NCBI GenBank assembly: GCA_000499405.2
Contig: HG738139.1
Span: forward strand, 2,150,976 to 2,214,975
Direction: 5' to 3'
DNA: 64,000 bases
DNA from: Onchocerca volvulus
Lineage: Eukaryota > Nematoda > Chromadorea > Rhabditida > Onchocercidae
Below, one piece after another: positions 34,301-47,600 of the stretch. The notes under the pieces are model-generated. The model saw only the letters and a program-made list of their open reading frames with translations. It was not told where the DNA came from and made no database searches. Both the position numbers and the translations under genes were made by a program. Position 1 is the stretch's first letter. Every line of letters begins with the position of its first letter.

Positions 34301-37300
34301 AATATTTTCGCTTCCTGTTTCCTCACATTCATATATCTCAAAAATTCTACCTCGTTTACTTCGAACCGGTAATTTTTTCTTTTTTTTTGTTAAATTGATA
34401 CTTCCTTTTATCATTTTTAATTTGAGAATTTTTCATTTCTTTTTTTTTTTTTTGCCCAAATTTCTTCTTCAATACATAAAATTCATGCATTTATATACAA
34501 TTTTTTCCCGGAATATTAATATGAATATTGAACAATTATTGTGATTCGTTAATTTTGACGGATCTTTTCCGTCATTTTAACTTCAATTTCTTCCTCTAAT
34601 TTTCATCCCAAAAATACATCACCATCTTCGCAAATTTAATTCATTTATTCTTCATCAAAAAATTTCGTCAAAAAAAAAGAAAGAAAAAAAAATCCCTCAA
34701 ATTGTCATCATTATTTTCGCATTTTAGAATTGGTCAAATTGTTTCACATTTCGATTGCTATTTCTCGTCTATCTAGATGTTGTTCCGGGTTTTTCGTCAA
34801 ATTTATTCCAAACTTTATGGTGTACAGGCTGGTACACACACATTCATTCATCATCGATAAACAGGCAAAACAACAAATGCATATTTAATTATTAAATTTT
34901 ATTAGATAAATTTTAGATTATTTGGTGTTGTATCTTAAAATTGAGATAATATTCACATTCTGATTGGAAAGTTAACATCATATGAAATGTTAAATGAATT
35001 TCGATTCTTTGATGAAGTTTTGCGATTTTTTGAAATTCATTCTGAATATTAACAAATTACAAACTTGAGATAAAAAAAAAATGAAAAAAATGAAAGAATA
35101 ACTTGGTAATGCTTTAAATTCAATTTCCAAATTTAACTTAAGTTAACGTAATTAAATTAATCAAACTTTCATATCCATTGAATGGAGCAGTTTTGTAATA
35201 TTCCGAAAAATCGGGAGTTCGGATACTCAGATATTATTGTCCGAATTCGACAAATATTCAATTTTTAACTTCAATTAAAATGATTAAATTAATCAAAATT
35301 TCATGTCAATAAAACAAAGCAGTTTTTCATTCTGGTAGATTTTAGTGTCTAAATTCGATAGTATTCAGTTTTTAGTTCGAATTAAAATGATTAAATTAGT
35401 AAAAATTTTATATCAAAATAATTTATGATTAAGAAATTTTTCCAGAAGTATTTTTAAATTGAGAAAATTTCAGGAATTACAGCCAACACTTTGGTTATCA
35501 TAAATTCTTACAATTAATGCCAAGTTTATTATTGCTAATATCAATTAAAAAAATAACACCATGCTTGAAATGTTTAATTTTAAATATTCTAGAAAGTTTC
35601 TTTTTTATCTATTAATAGCAACAAATCAAATATATCCAGTAAAAAAAGTTATCAAAAAAAAGAAAGAAAAAAAGACGATCGCATTAATTAGCTAATTGAT
35701 TTCGTAAAATGGGGAAAATGAATTTCGATAAAATTCTCTTTTCCTCAAACCTTTTTTTAAACTAATCATTATTTTTATCAATTACGATTTCAACATTGAA
35801 GTAACGATTTTTTAAAAAGCAAAAATTTTCTTTTCTTTTTTTTTTTTTCTTTAAATTATGGATATGAAAAATTTTTTCTACACATTGCTCCAGTTTCACA
35901 CAGAGCAATGGCGGAAATTATAATTTAATTCTGATGGCGACTACTTTTTTAATTATCATTGCTGAAATTACTACCATTCCTTGTTGTAAATAAGAGAGAA
36001 AAATTCTAGAAAAAGGAAAAGTTTGACACTGATTTAATTTTAATTTCAATTTCAATTTATGGATTTTTATGAGGTATTTGATAAAAAATTCGAGTTATTC
36101 GTCATTTTTTCATGGATGCAAAGTGTGTGAAAAAAAAGCGATGAGAAGAAAAAGATTGAAGTTGAAGTTGAAATTCATAGAAAATTATTGAATTGGTAAA
36201 TTAAACTTTCCCGCATTTATTTTGAAATTAATAAGCAACATGGAATGAAACACAAAAATACCGCAAAATGATAACTTCACTTGATGATATTTTTTTGTTT
36301 CTGGAATATTTGGATTGTTGACATTCCAGTCTGAGTTTATTTCTGAGATAGTGAAGTAGGTCAAAGGTTAAGAGGAAAAAAATTAGGTTAAAGGTTTTTC
36401 TTTGAAAAAAGAAAAAGGTGTTCATATACGTGTTCTAATTGTAATGGAGCGAAAAATAATGAATCTTTCTAAATTAACTATTTTGTTTACTTTTCGTGAT
36501 CAAAGCGATAGTTGAATGATGTAGAAATAAGAAATGATTTGAATTCACATCACATAAAATATTTCCTCAAATTTCTTCACTTCCTTCTTCTCTCTTCTTT
36601 TATCTCTATATCTCTCTTTCTCTAAGAATTTGATGAAATTTATAAATAAACAAAATTTTGTTGAAATAAATAAAAATTTCAAATCTTTTCAAAATATTTC
36701 AAAAATTTTAATTTGAATTATGCGTAAACAATATCCAAATAATTCCTGTACCGAAAAACATTCCTTATAGATGCTCGAGTTTTATCACCATGGTTATCAA
36801 CGGCATTTTTTTATCAGCCAACAACAACAACGATAGCAACACCTGCTACAAATTGGTCTCATACTGCTGTTTTAAATCCACCTGATTTTACTGATTATAT
36901 CAAAAATGGATCAACTCTTGATGTTGCGACATTACCGCCTCGATCATCAGCACATCTATATCATTCAACATTACACAATGTTTTGTGTACCAATTTATCG
37001 CATGGAACAATTCCGCCACATCCTGGTATCTTTTTTTCCCTTTTCAGGAATTGCTTTATATTGGAAATGAATAAATTAATTGTTTGTTTTACTCATTTTC
37101 TCTATTTTATCCTATACTATTCCTGTTCTTTACGAATAATTTTGCATATGCAATATATTATAGAAAAATAATTTCATTTACTATGAAAAACTTCATTATA
37201 TCGGTTGCTTTTTGATTGGTTTTTTTTTCCTTGTCTATTGATCTTTATTGATTGATTTTTTTTTTTTTTTTGTTTTTTAGATACACCACCTTCAACAGTA

Positions 37301-39088
37301 CCAATTTCAAATTCATTTTTTTGTTCACCGTATTCGTCAGAATCAACACGAATGTTTATGGGTCGTCGATATAGTGAGCCTACATTATTCATGCCTCATC
37401 ATCATTCTGGCCCAGGAAGACGAAAGAGTCGTGAAGGTTGGACTCATTTAGTTTTCGTATGTTGAATTAAATATATTTTCGAAAGTTTTTAAATTTATTT
37501 TTTATCCTGGCAAATTTTTCCCACGATTGATATGTCAGTTGATCCAAATATTATTGGGAAAAATAAGGTAAAAAAAAAAAAGTTTTAATTTGGAAAATTT
37601 AAGTTAGGGAATAATAATTTGAATTATCGAATTCATTTATTCATTAATACAATATAATATGACAATTGGTGACAAAAAGTTTTGAAGGAATAATTTTGAC
37701 ATTATATTAAGTTTCGATGAAAATTATTCGTTTTAGAACAAGGTTAATTGAAAATTATCCTTTTCAGGATAGGTAAAGTGAAAATAATCCTTTTCAGGAC
37801 AGGTAAATTATTTGTGGGAATTTTTGTTGCGTTTATTACAAAACAAGGAATATTCGCCGAAATATATCAAATGGTTGGATTATAGCAAAGGAATTTTCAA
37901 ATTGGTCGATTCGAAAGCTGTTTCACGTCTTTGGGGTTTGCATAAGAATAAACCGGGAATGAATTATGAAACAATGGGTCGAGCTCTTAGGTAAAGATAT
38001 GATTTTTTTTGTATCATATTTTACCCGAGTAAAATAACGGTAACACACCAGGATTTTAATTTTAGAAGTTCAAAGATTACAAAGTGTCATGTTGATAATT
38101 AAAGAATTGGAATTGGAATGATTTTAGCATGGATAATTACTTTCCGAAAGTCTTACCTTGCAAATCTTTATCATATTTTTCCGTAACTTAATCGTAGTTC
38201 CATGCAAACTTATTGAATAAGTTGAAATATAATTTAAGTTTCATATTGATTAAATAATTTAAATGAAATAATTCATTTATTGGAACTTATTATTTTTGAT
38301 TGAAATATTATGGAAAATATAATTATTACTTTTAAGATATTACTATCAACGTGGAATATTGCAAAAAGTTGATGGCCAACGACTTGTTTATCAATTTATG
38401 GATGTACCTAAAGAAGTATGTACTTTTATTTTAATTTCATTGTTTTTTTTTGAATTTTTACTAATTCCAATTTATTGCGATACTGGCTGTATTAGACGTA
38501 AGCTTATTTTCTTTTAGGTAGAAATGGTTGTACTCAAAGAGATATATTTTTTGATTTTATTCAAGTTTTATTTATTTGTTTTTTTTTTTTTGAATTTCTT
38601 CGTGATATTTCGAGCTGATGCGATTAGGAGAAAATATATTCTAGATTTAAGCTAGATAGATTTCAATATCATTTGCTATTCATTCAGTTATTTATGGCGA
38701 AATCTTTATTAAATTTAGGTAATTATTTTAGTGATTAATTTAGGTGATTTGGATGATTTTAGATGAAATTTAGGCTATAAATTTAGGTAATTTAGATGAT
38801 TTTAGATGAAATTTAGGTGATTAATTTAGGTGATTTGGATGATTTAGGTGAAATTTAAATGATTAAATCCGGGTGCTATTAAATTCAGATGATTGTTAGA
38901 GTCAAATATGTATTAATCTTGAAATTATTTTAATTTCAAAGTTATTTGAGGAATTCAATGTTGATCAACAACATATAGCAATGAATGGCAATGCTAATTG
39001 TAACAATAGTATGAGAGAATTGAAGAAGGAAAGCAACTATTTAAATTTCAATGAAGAGAGAGATGTCACCGATATGTCGCAGAAATGA
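28370..39088 (+). CDS. ETS-domain transcription factor, ELF-like
   Basis: Eight exons join in phase: 28370-29074, 29217-29339, 30070-30340, 36771-37025, 37281-37436, 37798-37990, 38337-38415, 38942-39088; 642 residues. The ETS domain (about residues 506-595) begins '[11 protein letters not shown]', includes '[22 protein letters not shown]', and carries the recognition helix '[19 protein letters not shown]' followed by 'GQRLVYQF', closest in memory to the ELF1/2/4 group. It should bind GGAA-core DNA sites in the nucleus. The first 235 residues are low-complexity, with Asn and Asp runs and a Thr run encoded by simple repeats. Two arginine-rich stretches (about 238-258, and GRRKSRE just before the ETS domain) may be nuclear localisation signals. 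Intron 3 is 6.4 kb and contains no recognisable gene. The exon 7 and exon 8 acceptors end in AAG, less usual than CAG. The start is the first Met of the long open first exon. Confidence 0.85.
28653..28702 (+). repeat. Coding AAT/GAT trinucleotide repeat
   Basis: Runs of AAT/AAC then GAT codons encode about 11 Asn followed by four Asp in the ETS protein. A second run of ACA codons near 28778-28800 encodes Thr. Confidence 0.9.
30341..36770 (+). other. 6.4-kb intron 3 of the ETS gene
   Basis: Very AT-rich, with many A- and T-runs and several CATT/ATGATG-type simple stretches (for example 33200-33260). No nested gene, tRNA or transposon was recognised on either strand. Confidence 0.6.
37718..37808 (+). 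repeat. Three tandem roughly 30-nt units carrying splice acceptors before the ETS exon
   Basis: Units at 37718-37748, 37749-37778 and 37779-37808. The second and third are nearly identical, each with CTTTTCAG|GAYAG followed by GTAAA. Only the acceptor in the last unit keeps the frame; using the middle one gives an immediate TAG. Confidence 0.75.
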
Positions 39089-39830
39089 ATGAAAATCGCA
39101 TCTAGCGATGTTTGCTGGCATTGATAATAATGATAATAGCAATGATTCTTCGCAATTAAAGCAACTTTTTTTTGCGAATGAAATTTCGTTCCTTTTAGAT
39201 ATTTTAAATTTTCATTTTAATTTATTTATCAATTTAGATGTTCATAAAACTCAAGGTTTCTTTTTTTTTTTTTTTATTATTCATATTCATAAAACTTAAG
39301 GTTTTTGATATTCATAAATTCGATATAGAATTTTGTAAATGCTATAATTGAAATTTAAATTTGAATTATCACAAATGACAACTGATTGACATCATTCTTC
39401 TCATGCTGGAATCACCTTCAAACATTTTATAAAAGATTTTTGATATTCAGAAATTGGATATAAATTCTTTAGTACAATCTTAATTATGTATGACCTTTTT
39501 GCCTAAGCGCCAAGTTTTAAAAATCCTGATGATTCCGCATCATGAATTAGTCTTTGATTTGCTGTGCAACTTGTTTTTAAATATGCATTTGAAGAGCTAA
39601 ATCAAATTAAATTTCAAAATTATGAGTTTAATTTTTTTAATTTTTAATTTTATTGGATTGGGTAGCATAACTTTATATAATTTTATTTGTCAATAAGAAG
39701 TAATCACTTCAACCGTATACTTTTCATCGCTTTCTCTTTTTTTTTCGTCAATTTACTTAGCATGATCATGGAATAAATTGTTTATTGATTTTTTGTTTCA
39801 AAATAATTTTAAAAATATGAATTACAATTC

Positions 39831-39836
39831 AATAAA
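39831..39836 (+). terminator. Possible AATAAA signal of the ETS gene
   Basis: AATAAA 740 nt after the ETS stop codon. Several variants lie closer, so the true site is uncertain. Confidence 0.3.
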
Positions 39837-41542
39837 TATATTGTAATCATTTGCTTCAATTTTCTCTTCGAACTTTGCTATACAAATAAGAAAATGAGTT
39901 TTTGCTGATTAAGGGAAAAATTTTCTGATTTAGGCAATAATCCTGTTTTCTTCGATTGATCAATGTAGTTTAAAAGAAATTGAATTTTTGAAATGAAAAG
40001 AAATTGGATTTGAAAAGAAAATCAAAATTTTTCACTTATTTGATGGTAAAAATCATAATTGAGAGAAGAAAAGAAAGAGAAGAAAAAATGAGGAAGGAAG
40101 AATTTATGTTAAGTTGTGATATCTGATTGATTTCGATTCCTGTTGGTAATTTAAAAAAATAAATCAATATGATCAGTTCCTCCTTCGGATGATCTCTGCA
40201 TTGCCCTAATTATTTCTTGATCAGTAAAGCTTTCATCGGTCAAATTAAAGCATTATCATCATTATCATAAATCCTACAACGATCTGTTTCATACGGAAAA
40301 AAAAAATAGTAAGATCTAAGAATTCTTCAAAAAATTTTTCCTTTTTAACTCTTCTTTCTATTCTTTTAAAGCGCTATTTTCAGTTCAACTAGTTTCTAAG
40401 ATATAATTTTATGGAATAATTTGACAAATTTTCTTCATGAAATAATTTGGTATTATTTGAAAAAACTACATGAAATAACTCGTTTGTCTTTTTTCAACTG
40501 AAGATTTTTCATTCCTTTTTTTTTTTTTTTTTAAATGATATTTTTTCTAAATATTTCATGGATATTATCTGTGAAGAAATTTCGAACTTTTTTATAAATT
40601 ATTTTAGATTTTTCAAATTTATTTCTTTTTTTTGGAATGTTTTCCAGAAAATATTCCGTACTACATAACTTCCAGCAATAGTGCTTGAACATATATCGGA
40701 CATAATCATAGACGGATCATATCTGATTCGGTTAACCAAAAATTTTTTTACAGCTGGAAAAAATATACTGTCTAGTTCCTTCGATTCTACTCTTTTTTGA
40801 CCATCTTCAATCAATCTTAAATTTTTCAGCATTAGAGAAATTATTCCAGGAAAAGGAAAATTACAGTTTCCGGATATCTCTGCAAAACTGTTTTTCTAAT
40901 TGATCGGAATTAACTCTATTTGATAAACAAAAAAAAAGTACTTTTATCCAATCGATTTGCAGGAAAATATAGTATATGAATGATTTTCATGAAATTATGT
41001 TATATGTCCAATGGACTTCTAACTCGATATATAAATCAATTTTCAGTAAAATTTGATGATATGATATGATGATTTTGATATTTTGAATTCCACTTTTTCC
41101 TTACTATTAAATTCATTAATTTTAATATGCAAAATAAATTAATTGGAAATTTTGGAAATACCAGATAAACAATTTATATTTTCTTACTGTCAATTACTAC
41201 ATATCCGGATATTCCCCGAATAAAAAACCTCAATAATTTTTCATAACTTATGGAATATATTAACACTCTTTTTGCTAGGGAAAATATCATAAAAAGTTAA
41301 AATCATTTGCAGCCTTACTCTATAAGTTCTACTTAAAAATTTATTTTAGATTAATCATTTTTCATATATTTGAAGTACTATCAGTTTTTTTTCCAAATTT
41401 ATTATGCGATATTAACAGTTGACAAATTTTTACAATTTATTTGAACAAAAAAAAAAAAAAAAGAAAGAAAAAAATATTAACATACCAATTAATTAAATTA
41501 ATCAATGAAATTATTTCATCAATTAAATTAATCAATCCAGCA

Positions 41543-41548
41543 TTTATT
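41543..41548 (-). terminator. AATAAA signal of the TRIM-NHL gene
   Basis: The minus strand reads AATAAA 54 nt beyond the stop codon at 41602. Confidence 0.55.
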
Positions 41549-41601
41549 ATCAAATAATATTATTTGGAAAGTTTCGCGAAAAAAAAAACAAAGAAAAATG
41601 A

Positions 41602-44600
41602 CTAGAACAATTGGATACGATGATTTTCACGATCGGAAACAACAATTGTGGTATCAATGAGTGCGACCGCTTCAACACCTTTAAGTTGTCCCGGTGCATT
41701 ACCCCAGCTACCAAAACTATGCATAAAACGTCCATTCGGGTAAAAAATTTGCACACGATTGTTACCACTATCAGCTACGATAATAAAACCCTGAAAAAAC
41801 AAAAAAACCAAATATTTTTTCATTTTTTCAAATCCATTTATCAATTTAATTGAAATTTCAAAAATTAATTTTAAATGCTCCTAGAAATTTTAACTTTCCA
41901 TAATCTACTTATTCAAGTTTAAAAAGATAATGAGTAAAAGGAACGTGAGGTAAGAAAGAAAAAGTTTTGATAATCGGGAAGGAAAATTTCAAATTATTTC
42001 ATGAATTTTTTACAAAGACAAGTAATAGGTAAAGGAAAACGCAAAAGACTTTCAAATTTTAGCAAAATTGTCTGAACAACCCCGAGATAAACCGAATAAG
42101 TAAACAAATGGAATTACTGGAAGACTGGATACATTTCTGACTTCATTGTTTGTTTGTTTCTGAACTCATAAATTTAAATTTAAAAAATAAAAAACATTTC
42201 CTTACAAACAACAATGAAGATATTTTCACAAAAATTCCACACATATGGACGATGAATAAAATTATGAGGTTGAGGGAGGAAGGAGGTTTCCGAATATATA
42301 TGGGAGGTTGTGTGAGAGTTGGGACACAAAACCTGGTCATCAACGGCGATTCCACGTGGGAATTTCAGTTGACCGTTTTGGTATCCTTCGGAACCAAATT
42401 GAAAGATTGGATTGCCACTGTGATCAAAGATGCAAACTCGATGATTCGAACTGTCTGTTACATAAATATTTTGCGTTCGTTTATGAATTGCAATGAATTG
42501 TGGATGATGAAATTGGCCAATTCCTGGGCCCATTGTACCAAATTTGCCAGCAAATTGTCCCTTATTATCGAACATTTGGACACGATGATTGTCCTGAATT
42601 GCTTTTTCCTCGTCAATTTGCACACTTTTGTTGAGATGTTATCAGTTTAAATTTGGAATTCTTCTTTCATGTTTAGAATCATCTTTTTTACCTGCTCTTA
42701 GCAATTTCAAACTATTCTGAAACAACTATGCTCGACTCAATATTCTTATCTATTAAAGAAACATCAAGAAATCATTTCTTTCATACTTAATTCAATTCTC
42801 AGTCAATTAGTAATTATCAAAAATTCTCGTCACTACCAGTAAACAATATACTGATTACTAATTATCAATATATTGTTTACTGATAGTGACGAGAATTTAT
42901 AGCTTTGGCAAAAAAACTTGGCTTGCATCAATTTTGTCCATAAACTGGCCAAGCAGCGTGTATTTCAATCAAAAGCATTTACGCCAATGTTTTTATGTAA
43001 TTGTATAGCTATGTTCTTGATCCCACAAAAGTCTCAAGAAAGACGTAACTGACGACATTTTCCGTTTCGGAAAAAACGTCAGATGCGTGTATTGTACTTT
43101 GACGCTTTAACTCAGACCGCATTCGAATGATTCTGGAAATATCGAGTAATCATGATCTAGGCTTAATATTTAGACTATTTTTGTTTCTGTTTAATCTCAG
43201 GTACCTTATCCACAACGTAGATTATTCCCATATCATCAACGGCTACACCCCACGGATTGTTGAAACGACCGTTCGATGGGCCATGTCCACCAAATTTTCT
43301 CACGCAATGGCCATTTTGATCAAAAAACATGATTCGATGATTGTATCGATCAGAAACAATCAAATGTTTGTATCGACTGTAACATACACCAGCAGCACTA
43401 TCTAATTGTGCATCACCGCTACCGTATTTTCCGAACATTCGTAATAAACGTCCACCGGTATTAAATATGCAAATACGATGATTACTACTATCGCATACCG
43501 CAAATTCATTACCACCTAAGACTGCAAGACCACGTGGCCAATTAAGTTCGCCTTCTTTGGAACCTTTTTTACCAAAGACCAATTTTGGTTTTGCTTTTGC
43601 CAGATAATCAACGGTACAGATGAAACGTGGAGCTTGAAATAGACGACCATCATAGAAATTTTCACAATCGAACGGAATACTCGATCGTTTACGATAACGC
43701 GATCGACGATCCTGACTTGTTAGAGAGGAAGCAGCTACCGCCATATCGCTGGTGTCGCTATCTTGTCGCATCATTGCGGCACTACCGGATAAACGACTGG
43801 AGCGTTCTAGAAGGAGCTGTTGAACTCGACTATTTGATGATGGTATCTGGCTAGTTGAATTAGAACTATTATTGCTACTATTATTACCATCAATCGATGA
43901 GAATGCTAGGCTTGCCAGATTACTCTGTTGACCGTTCAAAGCAGCTAGCACGGAAATTAGATCGGGATTTGTTTTGGAACGTTGATAACGTTGTCGACGT
44001 CTCAATAACCAGGATGGCAATTGCTCACCTGGATAGTGCATAATCGGAATCGGTAATGATGCTCCTTCAGCGTTTTCAGTTGATAGAAGTGTTTCTTGAG
44101 ATGCAGCAGTTGATGAGAAAGGTGTTGGATCGGAAGCACGTTGATGAATGAGCGATTCTCTGGCTTCAGAAGCACTTCGACAAATGATTCGAAAACGATT
44201 GCTCGTCTGTTTCTGTAGTACCGGTTCATTTTCACATTCACTTTCATCACTTGTATTAGCATCATTGTTGCTACTATTGCTACTACTATTGTTGTTACTA
44301 CTAATACCATTCAGTGGTACCATTTGTTTCGGTGACATATTCTGAATTCGATAAGCGCGACGCATTTCATGTGCTGTACGAATATTTTCAACTTTCTCAT
44401 TCAAACTTGCATCATCACTTGATATTTGTCGTGGCAATGGTGGTTTCCGTGTAAATTTCAATGTCGTTGAAAATTTTGAAGTGGTACTAGCGATTTCATT
44501 TTGATGATTGTTTGCTGATGCAGGTAATGGTATATGACTCTGATTAACAGATTTATGAGATTGTGATGGTATTGTTGTTGTTGTTGTTCCTGATGTATCA

Positions 44601-47600
44601 TTATTAGCAGATGTTTCCAATGATTGTTGTGATGATTTTAAGATATTTCTTGAGTTTTGTGATAAAGATGTAGCATCAGTGATAATCTTTGTGCTTGTTT
44701 GATTAGTATCTGTTTGTCTAATTTCAGTTGCTGATTGATTCTTAGCTAGCGTAATTGCTGCTGATTCTGGTGTTGATCGACCTTGACCTTCATTTAACAC
44801 GACACCTTTTGGAACAACCAGAAATTTGTTCACTGAATTATTGTCATCTGAGGTAGCACTACCTTGTCTTGAATTACTGCTACTACCAGTAGCTGATAAA
44901 CTTTCAGAGACAACTTTTGCAATTACGGTTGCTGGATCATTTTTTGTCATAGCATTCGTAGTAGCAATAGATGCACTTACACCGTTTCCAACTACGGTAC
45001 GACTCCATGGACTATTTCCTGGCTTATGACAAGTGCTATTACCGATATTACCGGAAATACCGATACTATTACCACCACCTGTTAGTTGGCTAGAATTATC
45101 AAATTTTTCCGGTCTTAATCGATTCCACGCTTCTTCTTCCATTTGTTGTCGACGACGATAACGAATGGACATCATATCATCTTCACCAGCGTTAACACGC
45201 ATTCCGTAACGACCTACGCTACCACGAAAGTCGTTTTGGGCCCGTCCACCTCCTTCTTCCAAATCAACCATCCTCTTACTGGCATACTTATAGTTGTCCG
45301 ATTCGTAACCAATTTTCATCGGACGTGGCAGATAGGATTGTTCCAATGGTAGATAGCGTCCAGCAAATTGCGGTAGCATTACGGTAAGTTCGCCAAAATT
45401 CGCAATAGCTGTTGGTAACTTTGAAGCATCATCACCAGGCGAAAAGCGTAACTTTTTCGAGAAAAGTTCGTCGGCATCAGGCTGAAATTTAAGAGTTGAG
45501 AAAGAAAATTTTTTTTTTTTAATATAAAAAATTGAAAATAAAAAGAATGATTAAATGAATGATACCAAAAGTTGCTTTTAAACAAAAATATTTTGAATGT
45601 AAACTCTTTAACGGACTAATATTTCTCCTGTTGAAACAAACATAGAAATTTCAGTAAAATGAAAATATTCTCGTAAAATTGAATTAAGAATTGACTCAAT
45701 TTCAAATCAGTCGGTATCATTATCAGTGTTAAAATCATATCCATACTACTTTAATTATCCTCAGTAATATGGTTTATCATCTGGTCAATGATATGGTAAT
45801 GAGTGGACATGACGTACTCTTCAAATCACTGAAGGACTTGAGAATCTTTCTAGTTTTCTTTCTTTATTCAAAACTACAGCTAGGATATTTAGCAGAGGAT
45901 TTACTACTTACTTCAAAACATATCTCTTAGAATAGGACAAATTTAAACTAGAAATATTTAGAACAAATTTAAAATAAATTTAAAATAAAATAGTTTTATA
46001 TTTTATATATAAATGATAGAATAATTTCAAAGTTTTATAAACAAACAATGGAATGATTTTTGGGTTTTTTTTTTTTTTTAGATTATCCTATTTTTTTAAT
46101 GAGAACTGCATGCTAATAATACCAAATATCTCTCGTATAATTCTATTACAAAAAATAATATTTCTAAATATTATATGCAAATTAGGAATAGAATAACGCT
46201 AAGCAGAGTTAGTTTACTTGAAAATTTCTCAAATATTCCAATCCTTCTGAGAAAACATTCTTCAATTTCACCAATTCAGAATCTTGCACTTCTCGTTCAC
46301 CCTTCAGCGCTGCTTCCAAATATGCACAGCCTAGAAACAAAAAAAAATGTTTTTCTTGCAAATGAGAGATACCAAGTTTTTTTTTAGAAAATTCTTAATT
46401 TGTAAAATTAGGAGTTTTTTAAATCGATATTTCTTTTAGGCTAAAGCTTTGCAATCCAATGGAACTATCATTATTATGTCTAAGTTTCTTAAGCAAGGAA
46501 TGTGAATAATAATAAATCAGGAAAATATATCGTGTACTTCATACATTGAAGATGATTTTTCTTTAAATTTTGGCTGAAATTTTATTTTAAAAGAAGAATA
46601 TCTAACGGGAAAGAGCTATGTGCCATCATTTTAATATTGTCCAAATTTCATATTACCAATGAATCAAATGATGAAATTGGGGACAGAAATATTTAAGGAA
46701 AATTTTAAGACCTTCGCTCATATTCGAGCTTTCAATTTCAAGTACATCACGTAAATTACGCATAAGTCGAGTTTCGGTTGCATTAAATGTTTCGATTTCT
46801 TCGATGAACATATCTTCGCGTTTTTTTAATTCTCGATAATAACGACGGAAATATTCTTTGACCTATAAATCGAATTTTAGAGAAATGTTAATAAAATAAT
46901 GTCAAGAAACTAAAAATTAATATAATGGTATCATAAACTTAAAAAAAAAATAAAAATTTTTAATTCTTTTATGAAATCTTGTTTATTCTTCATTCTTCAT
47001 TTTTCATTCTTCATTCATCCTTTTGCCGATCGATACCATAAATTCGATTTAGTTCAAATTAACTAAGTGTTCTTCTCGACTTCTTCAATTTAATTATCTT
47101 TTCAACAATCCCTATTGATGTTGCTTCAAAAAACATGCTTTAGATGTATTAAGAAGATCTTAAATTGTTTTATTAATAATTTCATTTTAAAATAAATAAA
47201 ATATGGTACTTCATCTTTTGCTGTTTCGCAATTCAGTGATAAAAGTTCGGCTCCTTTACTTAAACCATCAGATGCTTCTGTGATTCGATTTGATAAGCGT
47301 TTGACCTGAAATATGGCACATTTTTTGTTCCAAATTATATTTCCTAAATTCTTTTTAAAATTGAAAGTTCCAAAACGCTTCATAATGTTTAAAAGAGATT
47401 GTTTCTAAAAAAATATTTGAAAAAGGGAAATATTTAAAGTTATGAGTTTCACAATTTTTCTGCATACTTTAAATTTTTTAATTTCGAAATAAGTAAATCT
47501 TATTTATCTCAGTCTTTTTTTCAGCATTATTCTCTACTAATCTCTTTCAGTAGATTAAAAATATTGACTACTGTAATATCATACTTCATTTATTATCTTC

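Larger units (their letters stand above)
39089..41601. other. Convergent intergenic region (ETS 3' UTR and TRIM-NHL 3' UTR)
   Basis: Holds the two 3' ends. A minus-strand frame at 40599-40832 (77 codons) is compositionally plausible but unassigned. Confidence 0.4.

Noticed and set aside
40599..40832. Minus-strand 77-codon frame in the ETS/TRIM-NHL convergent region
   Set aside because: Reasonable amino-acid mix, but no homologue recognised, no splice or poly(A) support, and located in shared 3' flanking DNA. Left unannotated.
42150..42650. Plus-strand 166-codon frame over the TRIM-NHL exon
   Set aside because: Antisense to an exon with NHL repeats; no similarity in this direction.
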